From the NCBI GenBank assembly GCA_946887105.1, contig CAMPKJ010000145.1, positions 1 through 12,398 on the forward strand: a DNA stretch of 12,398 nucleotides, written 5' to 3'. The position numbers were made by a program, and so were the translations under genes. Source of the DNA: an uncultured Acidobacteriota bacterium. Lineage in GTDB: Bacteria; Acidobacteriota; Thermoanaerobaculia; Gp7-AA8. Positions 1 to 6,767 of the stretch are shown here, piece by piece. Numbering within the stretch: position 1 is the first letter of the stretch; every line of letters starts with the position of its first letter. The notes beneath the pieces were generated by a model. It worked only from the letters and a program-made list of their open reading frames with translations. It was not told the origin of the DNA and did not search any database.

Positions 1-704
1 CCGTCGTTCGTGCTGTTGTCGACGACGACGGCGTAGCAGACCGCGGTGTCGGAGGGCTCGAATTCGACGTAGCCACCGTCGACGATCGTGCTCAGGGCGG
101 TCTGGCCCCAGGCGTTGGGGGCGAGGTTGAGGGTGACGGATCCGAGGGTCAGGGTGCCGCTGGCGTCGCGGACGGACGCCTTGATGCTGTTGGTGGCGCC
201 GGACTGGTTGAAGCAGCCGACGTTCGTGCGTGCATTGGCGCCGACGATGATTCCGGGCGCGAAGGATGGGGAGTCGGTGCCGGCGAATTCCAGTGCGGGG
301 ATGGACGTGCCGTAACGGCTCCCGTTGCTCCACACTTCGGCGCTGACGACGAAGCGGTCGGCCGGATCGTCGCTGCGGAACGTCACCGCGCCGCCGCCGG
401 TGGCGTGGAAGACCGCGTCGAGGAAATTCGGGTAGGTCTTCTGTTCGCCCGCGGCGAGCGTGATCACCGCGTCGTGCTTTGCGCCCGCGGCGTCATAGAG
501 CGAGACGTTGACGGGAAATGCTGATGCGGTCGGATTCAGGATGGCCACGTACGTCTGGAACACCACGCCACTGACTCCTGTGGTGTTGGCCATGACGGGT
601 ACGGTCTGGAAATCCGACGCAAACGACATCGTCCTGGGCGCGCGTTGCGCGAGGATCGGCAGTGCAATCGCAGCGAGTGCGATGAGACAAAGCAGTCTCT
701 TCAT
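1..704 (-). CDS. Secreted two-domain beta-rich repeat protein, 3'-truncated by the window edge
   Basis: Reading from ATG at 704 towards position 1, the frame is open for 234 codons and leaves the window without a stop, so the C-terminus is missing. A Shine-Dalgarno TAAGGAG lies at 719-713, 8 nt before the ATG. The N-terminus (MKRLLCLIALAAIALPILAQ) is a classical Sec signal peptide, probably cut after LA at residues 18-19. The mature part looks like two similar beta-rich domains. Domain 1 (about 35-140) has F49-Q-T-Y-V-A-I-L-N57 and then TLAAGEQKTYPNF (82-94). Domain 2 (about 152-234) has R159-T-N-V-G-C-F-N166 and then TLNLAPNAWGQ (191-201). The visible part ends in DNSTND, a motif also near the end of the secreted protein at 7872-8894, so little is probably missing. 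It follows the DUF4331 gene by 26 nt and is probably co-transcribed with it. No enzyme motif is visible; a surface or matrix role is a guess. Confidence 0.82.
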   Translation of the reverse strand, partial: MKRLLCLIALAAIALPILAQRAPRTMSFASDFQTVPVMANTTGVSGVVFQTYVAILNPTASAFPVNVSLYDAAGAKHDAVITLAAGEQKTYPNFLDAVFHATGGGAVTFRSDDPADRFVVSAEVWSNGSRYGTSIPALEFAGTDSPSFAPGIIVGANARTNVGCFNQSGATNSIKASVRDASGTLTLGSVTLNLAPNAWGQTALSTIVDGGYVEFEPSDTAVCYAVVVDNSTND

Positions 705-712
705 GATCATTT

Positions 713-719
713 CTCCTTA
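713..719 (-). promoter_or_regulatory. Ribosome binding site of the left-edge secreted protein gene
   Basis: TAAGGAG on the minus strand lies 8 nt before ATG 704. It is a near-perfect anti-16S match and fixes this start. It sits inside the 26-nt gap after the upstream stop codon at 731, consistent with an operon. Confidence 0.8.
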
Positions 720-730
720 CATAGCCTGTC

Positions 731-2254
731 TTATGGAGTCGGAGGCGTCGGCTCGGTCGGCACATTGATGCCGCCGTGTCCCTGCAGCAGGCCCTGGTGC
801 GCGGGCGCGAGGAAGGGGAAGCGGTCCAGGAAGTTCTTATCGTTCACTTCCACGCCCTTCGCCAGGCCTGCCGACGGATCGCCCGCGGCAATGAGGCTGA
901 TCAGCACCGTATTGACGTTGACCTGATGGCGATTCGGTGCGCTGCCGCCGCCGAGACGGCGCCCGTTGGGAAATTGCGAGTCGATGGCGGCGTCGAGCGT
1001 GATGACGTCGCCCGTCGAACCGTCGGCGACCGGAATCGGGCGGCCGAGATTGATCGCGTTGATGATGTCCAGGCGCGGGCCTTTGAGTGTCGCCACGGCG
1101 GAATCGGGAACGCCGAGCGCTTTATAGACGCCCAGGGCCACGAGATCGCGCACGAGCACGGGAAAGAGCACGTCCGCGCCGAATCGCGTCACGTCCTTCA
1201 TCGGATTCGTGTGCAGATAGAGCGAATGGCGCTGCGTGCCGACCAGCCCTGCATTGAACAGCGGCAGCGCATTGCGGCCGACCTGCTCGTAATTGCCGGA
1301 GCCGCGCAGGCCGGTGATGACGTTGTTCGCATCGACGGTCTGCGTGCGCTGGCGGCTGATGCTGGACCAGATCCGCAGCAGGCTGTCCGTCGATTCCGCG
1401 TTCAACTGCCCATTGTGCGGAATGCCGTCCGGGAACAGCTCGGCGGTCGGGATCTCGATCGCGATCGAGAAGACGTTGAAGCCGGTGAATACGTCTTCCA
1501 CGGGCGTATTGCGCGCGCCTTCGATCCCGCCCAGATCCGTGCGGCCGAGATTGACGAGATCGAAGATCCCTTTCTCGTCGAGCTGATAGGGATCGTCGAA
1601 TTGTCCGGCGATGATCCGTCCGCCGCCGGTCAGCTCGTGAATGAACGTATCGACGAATGCCTGATCGTAAAGACCGACCTGGCGGCTGGCGGGATTGCCG
1701 GAATCATAGCCCTGAAACGTTCCCAGTCCATAGATCAGGCGATCCGTTTGCGGGCCGTGATTGTTGGGGAGCACCGGCAGGTTCTCGCCGATGACCACCG
1801 GATTCGGCTGTCCGGGCGCCATGACACGCGTGACGGTCATCGTCTCCGTGCCGCCGGTGAGCTGCCACAGGAGCTCATTGCCGCCGCCCAGATTGTCGTC
1901 GGGTCCGGGCGCGCTTTCGGGATTGAGGGTGTTCTTGAACTCGACCCGATAAACCGCCTGGTCCGCGATGCTCGTTCCTTTTCCGACGTGGAACTCGTAG
2001 CGGTAGCCATTACACGCACGGAAGCCCTGATTGCCCTGGCCCGGCTCGTGGAGCGGGTTGAAGTTCATGATCAGGTAAAGCTTGTCGTGCGTGCCGTTCG
2101 ACACCCAGGCGTAGGTGTCGGTGTTGTCCGCGCACGGCTCATTGAGGACCGGAAATGCCTCGCGGTGGCTGGAGGCCTGAGCCTGCGGGATCGAGAAGAG
2201 AAGGACAGCGAGAAAGAGTGCGCCGACCATACGGCGCGTGGGAGAGAGACTCAT
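731..2254 (-). CDS. DUF4331 family exported protein
   Basis: The product is 507 aa with a signal peptide (residues 1-27, cut likely at AQA|SS). Directly after it come the family hallmarks: SSHREA (28-33), then ADNTDTYAWVS (42-52), then a hydrophobic strand and 'FNPLHEPGQG', which correspond to the SSHREAP...ADxTDxYAF...P.EEP pattern of DUF4331 proteins. The C-terminal half keeps the Q-V-G-R-N-x-L-P-L-F-N segment, comparable to the family's 'RxGxPLVNE'. The tail is Pro/Thr-rich (TEPTPPTP). The family has no established biochemical function; members are exported, and a periplasmic or surface location is expected. I chose ATG 2254 over the in-frame GTG at 2278 because AAAGGAG at 2266-2260 sits 5 nt before it and because the signal peptide then starts correctly. 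The gene is followed after 26 nt by the secreted repeat-protein gene, so the two probably form an export operon. Upstream lies the inverted-repeat cluster at 2318-2400. Confidence 0.88.
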   Translation of the reverse strand: MSLSPTRRMVGALFLAVLLFSIPQAQASSHREAFPVLNEPCADNTDTYAWVSNGTHDKLYLIMNFNPLHEPGQGNQGFRACNGYRYEFHVGKGTSIADQAVYRVEFKNTLNPESAPGPDDNLGGGNELLWQLTGGTETMTVTRVMAPGQPNPVVIGENLPVLPNNHGPQTDRLIYGLGTFQGYDSGNPASRQVGLYDQAFVDTFIHELTGGGRIIAGQFDDPYQLDEKGIFDLVNLGRTDLGGIEGARNTPVEDVFTGFNVFSIAIEIPTAELFPDGIPHNGQLNAESTDSLLRIWSSISRQRTQTVDANNVITGLRGSGNYEQVGRNALPLFNAGLVGTQRHSLYLHTNPMKDVTRFGADVLFPVLVRDLVALGVYKALGVPDSAVATLKGPRLDIINAINLGRPIPVADGSTGDVITLDAAIDSQFPNGRRLGGGSAPNRHQVNVNTVLISLIAAGDPSAGLAKGVEVNDKNFLDRFPFLAPAHQGLLQGHGGINVPTEPTPPTP

Positions 2255-2259
2255 GTTTT

Positions 2260-2266
2260 CTCCTTT
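2260..2266 (-). promoter_or_regulatory. Ribosome binding site deciding the DUF4331 start
   Basis: AAAGGAG on the minus strand, 5 nt before ATG 2254. It lies inside the longer open frame that begins at GTG 2278, which argues against that upstream start. Confidence 0.75.
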
Positions 2267-2317
2267 GCGTTTCAGCACATCTACGGTGCTGGCGCAGGAG
2301 CGGACGTATGGGGGGCC

Positions 2318-2400
2318 GGTTCCTCGGAGTTCCTCGGGTTCCTCGGGTGCTCACGACTCCGTCTCCCGAGGAACTCCGAGGAACCGAGGAACCGAGGAAC
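2318..2400. repeat. Inverted cluster of GTTCCTCGG units between two minus-strand genes
   Basis: Three copies of GTTCCTCGG (2319-2327, 2329-2337, 2338-2346) face four reverse-complement copies CCGAGGAAC (2366-2374, 2376-2384, 2384-2392, 2392-2400). The longest perfect inverted repeat is 21 bp (2318-2338 with 2365-2385) around a 26-nt centre. An alternative tighter hairpin pairs 2338-2347 with 2365-2374 over a 17-nt loop. The cluster begins at the stop codon of the response-regulator gene (2402-2400) and ends about 64 bp before the DUF4331 start. As RNA it could fold into alternative long stems, act as a terminator-like or mRNA-stabilising element for the gene pair upstream, or be a dispersed intergenic repeat. 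There is no U-tract after the stem, so it is not a standard intrinsic terminator. Confidence 0.85.
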
Positions 2401-3287
2401 TACAGAAGATCGATGAACGCCACGACCTCGTTCCCCGGATCGCGGTACTGGAGATCGTCGAAACTGAGACGGCGGGCGATGGTGATGCCGCGGCCGTGCG
2501 TGTCGAAAACGCGGTTGGGATCGGGCTCGAGATAAGGCCGCCAGTCGAAGCCGGCGCCCTGGTCTTTGATGGTGATGCGGATCTGCCGTTCGTCGCGCTC
2601 GAAGAGAACGTCGACGAATTTCCCGGCGTTCTCCGGCAACGCAAAGCGGCGTTCGAGCTCCGCGAGCCAGCGAGCCATGCCGCTCAGCTCCGACTTCTCG
2701 GCGTACGTGATGCCGAGGTTCCCGTGCTCGACGGCGTTGACGATCAGCTCCGTGAGGCCGATGACGGTGTTCGACGGATCGGGACACAGCCCGGCCACGA
2801 GCGTACCGACGTCGCGGGCCTCTTCGATGGTGCGCAGGCGGAAGCGCGCCGATTGCAGGAGCTCCGTGGCCATCTCGCCGCGCCGCGCCAGCGTCTGCAG
2901 CTGGCGATAGTTCTCGCGGTCGCGCGCGGCGGTGGCCACGACGGTGAGCAGCATCTCGACGTCATACGGCTTGGTGAGGTAGTAGAACGCGCCGCCCTTC
3001 ATCGCTTCGATGAGATCGGCGCGCGAGTCCGACGCGGTCTGCAGGATGACCGGCAGCGAGCGCAGTTCGCTGTTCGCCTTGAGCCACTGCAGCAGTTCCA
3101 CGCCGCCCAGGCGAGGCATGTTGCGGTCGAGCAGGATCACGTCGAATGCCGGCGGATCGCGTTCGAGGATGTGAAACCCCTCCACGCCATCCTCGGCGGT
3201 CTCGATCTCGTATCCCTCGCGCGACAGATGCTCGTACAGCAACTCGCGGTCGAGCGGGTTGTCGTCGACGATCAATATGCGTGTCAT
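2400..3287 (-). CDS. Response regulator fused to a GHKL (RsbW/HATPase-like) ATP-binding domain
   Basis: The product is 295 aa. The N-terminal receiver domain (1-120) has the acidic pair D8-D9, the phosphoacceptor D54 in LLDRNMP, T84 and K106 in LTKPYD. A helical linker (about 120-165) leads to a C-terminal GHKL ATPase domain with an N-box (E180-L-I-V-N184-A-V-E-H-G-N), a G1 box (D242-Q-G-A-G246) and a G2-like HGRGI (264-268). No DHp/HisKA phosphotransfer helix with a substrate histidine is visible, so it resembles anti-sigma or serine-kinase ATPases (RsbW/SpoIIAB type) more than a sensor kinase. Inference: phosphorylation of D54 controls an RsbW-like activity on an unseen partner. It starts 39 nt after the VWFA gene and is probably co-transcribed, although a TATGAT box at 3311-3306 could give it its own promoter. 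The only Shine-Dalgarno is AGGA directly touching the ATG, which is weak. Confidence 0.9.
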   Translation of the reverse strand: MTRILIVDDNPLDRELLYEHLSREGYEIETAEDGVEGFHILERDPPAFDVILLDRNMPRLGGVELLQWLKANSELRSLPVILQTASDSRADLIEAMKGGAFYYLTKPYDVEMLLTVVATAARDRENYRQLQTLARRGEMATELLQSARFRLRTIEEARDVGTLVAGLCPDPSNTVIGLTELIVNAVEHGNLGITYAEKSELSGMARWLAELERRFALPENAGKFVDVLFERDERQIRITIKDQGAGFDWRPYLEPDPNRVFDTHGRGITIARRLSFDDLQYRDPGNEVVAFIDLL

Positions 3288-3326
3288 TCCTGATGGACCG
3301 CGGCGATCATACCGCGCGGCGTGCGG

Positions 3327-4385
3327 TCACTGTCCGTGAACGACATACGCAGGTGCCTGCACCTCGGCACCTTTGCGATTCACGCGCACGCTCAGCGGAT
3401 ATTGTCCGGGCTTCAGCAGATCGTCGATGCGCAGGGTCAGCGCGTAGTGACCGGCCAGTGCTCCCTTGACGCGCGTCACCGCCTGCGAGCCGAAGTCCTG
3501 CAGTCCGGCGTAGAAGCCGCCCGTTGCCGCGGCGGTGGCCGCCAGTCCGAATGAGAGCTGACCGCCGATGCCGTGATTGAGGCTGATGACCGGGATGTCG
3601 TCGCGGCGCAGGATCTCGACGGCGTCCTTCCATTCGTCTTTGAGCTGCACGCCGGCGCGGCCCTGAAACTCGCCGACGCCCCATCCGGCCAGGATGATCG
3701 TCCGCGGTCCGTCGATCTGCCGCAGCGCTTTGGCGATGACCAGCAGCGCGGCCTCGGCGTGCGCGGCGCGTTTCATTTCCGTCCGGTCGAGCAGCGGAAG
3801 GATGGACGGTCCGTCCGTTGCAGCAGGAGGCGGTGGCGGATAGTCGATGAACATCGATTCGCGCACGGCCTTGCGCAGCGAGGCGCGGTCGCGCGTGAAA
3901 TCGCGGCGGATCTTGAGATGCGAATCGTGCGACAACACCGCGATGCGATCATTCGGGCCGAACAGCTCGATGATGTCGTCGGCGATGTAGTTGAACTTCA
4001 TCTGCCCGAGGATGCGCATGCTGTTGCGCGCGAAATCGGTCTGGATGAAGAGCACGATCGAGCGCGGTATCTCCGGCTCCTCGATCGCTTCCTCTTCGTC
4101 TTCCTCGTGCTCGGGAACGAGTTTCTCCTCACGGTCGATGCTGCGCCGGCCGAGCGAGACCCACTGCGCGCCTTCGACATGCGCGGTGCTCTTGCCGACC
4201 TTCACGATGAAGTCCTCGGGCGCGAGGTCGTCGATGGCATTGCCGTAACTGTCGACCACGCGGACGTCGAGGGCGTACCGCACGACGAAGATCGTTTCGC
4301 TGAACGGTTCCGGCTCCGGTTCCTGCTCCTGTGCGAATGCCGCGGCCCCGGTGAGGAGTGTCAGGAGAATGGCCGTAGCGCGCAT
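3327..4385 (-). CDS. Exported VWFA-related protein (acidobacterial VWFA-type domain)
   Basis: The product is 352 aa with a signal peptide (1-18, AFA|QE), then a Glu/Pro-rich mature start and an N-terminal segment (about 33-75) with 'VVDSYGNAIDDLAPEDF', the usual lead-in of the acidobacterial VWFA family. An acidic linker (86-105) precedes the von Willebrand A-like fold, about 109-305: IVLFIQTD, then 'FGPNDRIAVLSHDSHLKIRRDFT', then 'RTIILAGWG'. A C-terminal beta segment (312-352) ends 'LSVRVNRKGAEVQAPAYVV', like the family's usual end. The MIDAS DxSxS motif is degenerate: D117 is followed by F-A-R-N, with no Ser at either position, so metal-dependent ligand binding may be lost. Function is unknown; this family is exported in Acidobacteriota. 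There is no Shine-Dalgarno, but TACCCT lies 6 nt before the ATG. It forms a pair with the response-regulator gene 39 nt downstream. Confidence 0.82.
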   Translation of the reverse strand: MRATAILLTLLTGAAAFAQEQEPEPEPFSETIFVVRYALDVRVVDSYGNAIDDLAPEDFIVKVGKSTAHVEGAQWVSLGRRSIDREEKLVPEHEEDEEEAIEEPEIPRSIVLFIQTDFARNSMRILGQMKFNYIADDIIELFGPNDRIAVLSHDSHLKIRRDFTRDRASLRKAVRESMFIDYPPPPPAATDGPSILPLLDRTEMKRAAHAEAALLVIAKALRQIDGPRTIILAGWGVGEFQGRAGVQLKDEWKDAVEILRRDDIPVISLNHGIGGQLSFGLAATAAATGGFYAGLQDFGSQAVTRVKGALAGHYALTLRIDDLLKPGQYPLSVRVNRKGAEVQAPAYVVHGQ

Positions 4386-4391
4386 GACGCG

Positions 4392-4419
4392 AGGGTAGCG
4401 CGCGCCCGTGGTGCGGCAA
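4392..4419 (-). promoter_or_regulatory. Candidate leaderless promoter of the VWFA gene
   Basis: On the minus strand TTGCCG (4419-4414), a 16-nt spacer and TACCCT (4397-4392) precede the ATG at 4385 by 6 nt. A start 7 nt after the -10 box would fall on the A of the ATG. No Shine-Dalgarno exists here. This is inferred from spacing and motif only. Confidence 0.4.
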
Positions 4420-4441
4420 GAAACAGTTCGGTGAGAGCGCG

Positions 4442-5260
4442 TCAGTCTTTGAGGCGCTCGATCAGGGCCAGCACGAGCGACGTGAACTGCTTCTCGACGC
4501 GTGCGGTCGTGTCCATCACTTCCTGGTGCGTGAGCTTCTGCTTGATCACGCCCGCGGCCATGTTGGTGATGCAGGAGATGCCGAGGACGGGGATCTGCAT
4601 GTGCGCCATGGCGATCACCTCGGGCGCGGTGGACATGCCTACCGCGTCGGCGCCGAGGATGCGGAACGCGCGGATCTCGGCCGGCGTCTCGTACGTCGGA
4701 CCGGAGAGCGCCAGGTAGATGCCTTCCTTCAACGCGATGCCGAGTTGGGCCGCGACTTCATGGCCGATCGCGCGCAGCGACTCGGCGTACGCGTCGCTCA
4801 TGTCGGGGAAACGCACGCCGAGATCGTCGAGGTTCTTGCCGCGCAACGGATTCACGCCCATCAGATTGATGTGATCGGAGATCAGCATCAGGTCGCCCGG
4901 CGTGTAGGACGTGTTGATGCCGCCGGCGGCATTGGTGACGATCAGCTTCTTGATGCCGAGCCGGCCGATGACGCGCGAGAGGAACATCACCTCCTGCATC
5001 TCGTAGCCTTCGTAGAAGTGCACGCGTCCCTGCATCATCACCACCGGCGTGCCTTTCGCGCGGCCGAGGATCAGGCGGCCCTGATGTCCGAGGACGGTCG
5101 ATGCGCGCGCGCCGGGGATGTCGCCGTAGGGGATCGACGCTTCGATGTCGACACCGTCGACGACATTGCCGAGACCGGAGCCGAGGATGACACCGACCTC
5201 CGGCTGCAGGCTGCTCTTGCTGCGGACATACGCGACGGCCTCGTTGATGCTCTCGATCAT
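4442..5260 (-). CDS. punA: Purine nucleoside phosphorylase (PunA-type, inosine/guanosine)
   Basis: This enzyme phosphorolyses purine (deoxy)nucleosides to the free base and (deoxy)ribose-1-phosphate in the cytoplasm for purine salvage. The 272-aa product matches the trimeric PNP subfamily in length and motifs: phosphate loop ILGSGLG (25-31, S28), GHQG (H59), QGRVHFYEGY (77-86) with R79, H81, Y83 and E84, TNAAGG (109-114), GPTYETPAE (187-195) with E195, VGMSTAPEV (207-215) with M209, and ITNMAAG (231-237) with N233 as the base-binding Asn. I chose ATG 5260 because it gives the normal family length and starts just before the first helix; an in-frame GTG at 5299 would add 13 residues with no family support and would overlap the promoter region. 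It is divergent from the nucleoside transporter, which together make a salvage module. No Shine-Dalgarno is seen, and TATACT lies 8 nt upstream of the ATG. Confidence 0.93.
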   Translation of the reverse strand: MIESINEAVAYVRSKSSLQPEVGVILGSGLGNVVDGVDIEASIPYGDIPGARASTVLGHQGRLILGRAKGTPVVMMQGRVHFYEGYEMQEVMFLSRVIGRLGIKKLIVTNAAGGINTSYTPGDLMLISDHINLMGVNPLRGKNLDDLGVRFPDMSDAYAESLRAIGHEVAAQLGIALKEGIYLALSGPTYETPAEIRAFRILGADAVGMSTAPEVIAMAHMQIPVLGISCITNMAAGVIKQKLTHQEVMDTTARVEKQFTSLVLALIERLKD

Positions 5261-5268
5261 GGGCGCGG

Positions 5269-5298
5269 AGTATAAGCGACGCATCTCCGTCGTTGACA
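5269..5298 (-). promoter_or_regulatory. Candidate promoter of the purine nucleoside phosphorylase gene
   Basis: On the minus strand TATACT (5274-5269) matches the -10 consensus at five of six bases. The position 18 nt upstream of it reads TGTCAA (5298-5293), a poor -35 that is the same DNA as the transporter's TTGACA read on the other strand. The predicted transcript start is within about 2 nt of ATG 5260, so the mRNA would be leaderless or nearly so. Confidence 0.4.
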
Positions 5299-5321
5299 CC
5301 GCGCCCTGCGTCCTTCATAAC
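5293..5321 (+). promoter_or_regulatory. Sigma70-type promoter of the nucleoside transporter
   Basis: A perfect TTGACA (5293-5298), a 17-nt spacer and CATAAC (5316-5321) make the best housekeeping-type promoter in the window. The expected start near 5328 gives a leader of about 33 nt carrying the GGAG at 5351-5354. Its -35 overlaps the likely -35 of the divergent phosphorylase promoter. Confidence 0.6.
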
Positions 5322-5360
5322 GTTGCGCACGGTTCCTCAACGACATTTGCGGAGAGTGAG

Positions 5361-6767
5361 ATGGAGCGTTTCACCGGCCTGATCGGGTTTGTGGCGATCA
5401 TGTTGATCGCCTATGCGATGTCCACCAACCGGAAGGCCATCCGCTGGCGGCCGGTGGCCTGGGGACTGGTGCTGCAGATCATCGTGGCCATCTTCGTGCT
5501 CAAGGGGAGGGCCATTGCCACCGCGCTCGCGGGCATCGCACCCGCGATCGAGCAATGGTTCGCGGCGCTGATCTTCATCGTCGTCGCCATCATCGTCACG
5601 CAGATCGCGAAGCGCATTGCACCCGCTGCACGCAAGGGACTGTGGATCGCGTTCGGCGTCGTGGCGCTGTTCCTCTTTCTCGCCTACAACCTGCTGGCGT
5701 ACCTGTTCGAGACCATGAAGCACGTCGTGAACGGGCTGATCGGATACACGCAGGAAGGCTCGAAGTTCGTATTCGGCACGCTCGGCGCGCAGGACAGCAG
5801 CCTCGGATTCATCTTCGCGACGCAGGTCCTGCCGACCATCATCTTCATCGCCTCGATCTTCGCCATCCTCTATTACGTCGGCGTCATGCAGATCGTGGTG
5901 CGGTTCTTCGCCAAGGTGATGACCCGCTTCCTCGGCGTCTCCGGCGCGGAGTCGACCTCCGTGGCCGCATCCATCTTCATGGGACAGACCGAGGCGCCGC
6001 TGACGATTCGCCCGTTCCTGCCGTCGATGACGCGCTCGGAACTGATGACCGTCATGACCGCCGGAATGGCGCACATCTCCGGCGGCATCATGGCCGCGTA
6101 CGTGCTCGTGGCAAAGATCGACGTCATCCACCTGCTCACAGCCGTGATCATGACCGCGCCGGGCGCGATCATGATGGCCAAGCTGATCGTGCCGGAGGAG
6201 GAGCAGCCGGAGACGGGCGGCGATGTGGACGTCGTCGTTCCGCAGCAGGACGTCAATGTGATCGACGCGGCGGGACGCGGGGCGATCGAAGGCCTCCATC
6301 TCTCGCTCAATGTGGCCGGCATGCTGATCGCGTTCATCGCGCTGGTGGCGCTGATGAACGGCATCTTCGGCTACGTACACGGACAGGTGTGGTGGTTCCC
6401 CGCCAGTCTCGATGTGGTGTTCGGATGGATCTTCCGGCCGATCGCGTGGGCGATGGGCGTGTCGTGGGCGGATAGCTTCACGGTGGGCAACCTGCTCGGC
6501 ACGCGCATGGTGCTGAACGAGTTCGTGGCGTTCGTGAAGCTGGGCGAGCCGGGCGTACGCGAAAGCCTCAACGAGCGCAGCGTGGTCATCGCCACGTACG
6601 CGCTGTGCGGCTTCGCGAACTTCTCGTCGATCGCGATCCAGATCGGCGGCATCGGCTCGCTGGCACCAACGCGGAGAGGTGACCTGGCGCGATTGGGCTT
6701 GCGCGCGATGATCGCGGGAACGCTCGCGAACTTCCTGACGGCCACGATTGCGGGAGTGTTGCTCTAG
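5361..6767 (+). CDS. Concentrative nucleoside transporter, CNT/NupC family
   Basis: An inner-membrane cation-coupled importer of nucleosides. The 468-aa product starts with a hydrophobic helix and contains many membrane segments. It carries the CNT signatures: MGQTEAPLTIRPF (207-219), with Q209 and E211 in the substrate site; GNLLGTRMVLNEFVAF (376-391), with N386 and E387; and CGFANFSSI (416-424). A cytoplasmic-looking acidic stretch (about 278-300) follows 'MAKLIVPEE', as in other bacterial members. ATG 5361 is preceded by GGAG (5351-5354) with a 6-nt spacer; the frame is open further upstream (from about 5145), but that part overlaps the divergent phosphorylase gene and has no family match. 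It pairs with the divergent purine nucleoside phosphorylase: import, then phosphorolysis. Its TAG stop shares the palindrome CTAG with the stop of the convergent rluD-type gene. Substrate preference cannot be read from the sequence. Confidence 0.93.
   Translation: MERFTGLIGFVAIMLIAYAMSTNRKAIRWRPVAWGLVLQIIVAIFVLKGRAIATALAGIAPAIEQWFAALIFIVVAIIVTQIAKRIAPAARKGLWIAFGVVALFLFLAYNLLAYLFETMKHVVNGLIGYTQEGSKFVFGTLGAQDSSLGFIFATQVLPTIIFIASIFAILYYVGVMQIVVRFFAKVMTRFLGVSGAESTSVAASIFMGQTEAPLTIRPFLPSMTRSELMTVMTAGMAHISGGIMAAYVLVAKIDVIHLLTAVIMTAPGAIMMAKLIVPEEEQPETGGDVDVVVPQQDVNVIDAAGRGAIEGLHLSLNVAGMLIAFIALVALMNGIFGYVHGQVWWFPASLDVVFGWIFRPIAWAMGVSWADSFTVGNLLGTRMVLNEFVAFVKLGEPGVRESLNERSVVIATYALCGFANFSSIAIQIGGIGSLAPTRRGDLARLGLRAMIAGTLANFLTATIAGVLL

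Noticed and set aside
2255..2278. Upstream GTG start (2278) for the DUF4331 gene
   Set aside because: The added residues would encode the ribosome binding site itself and break the signal peptide; ATG 2254 fits better.
2318..2400. CRISPR-like array of short repeats
   Set aside because: Units are 9 bp, nearly contiguous, in both orientations and without unique spacers; no cas genes are nearby.
776..2416. Long plus-strand open frame (546 codons) opposite the DUF4331 gene
   Set aside because: It is the mirror of a well-supported gene in GC-rich DNA; its translation is charged and low in hydrophobic order, with no recognisable domain, signal peptide or ribosome binding site.
3573..4718. Plus-strand open frame (381 codons) opposite the VWFA gene and the end of the phosphorylase gene
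   Set aside because: It spans two supported minus-strand genes and their intergenic promoter; no motif or ribosome binding site.
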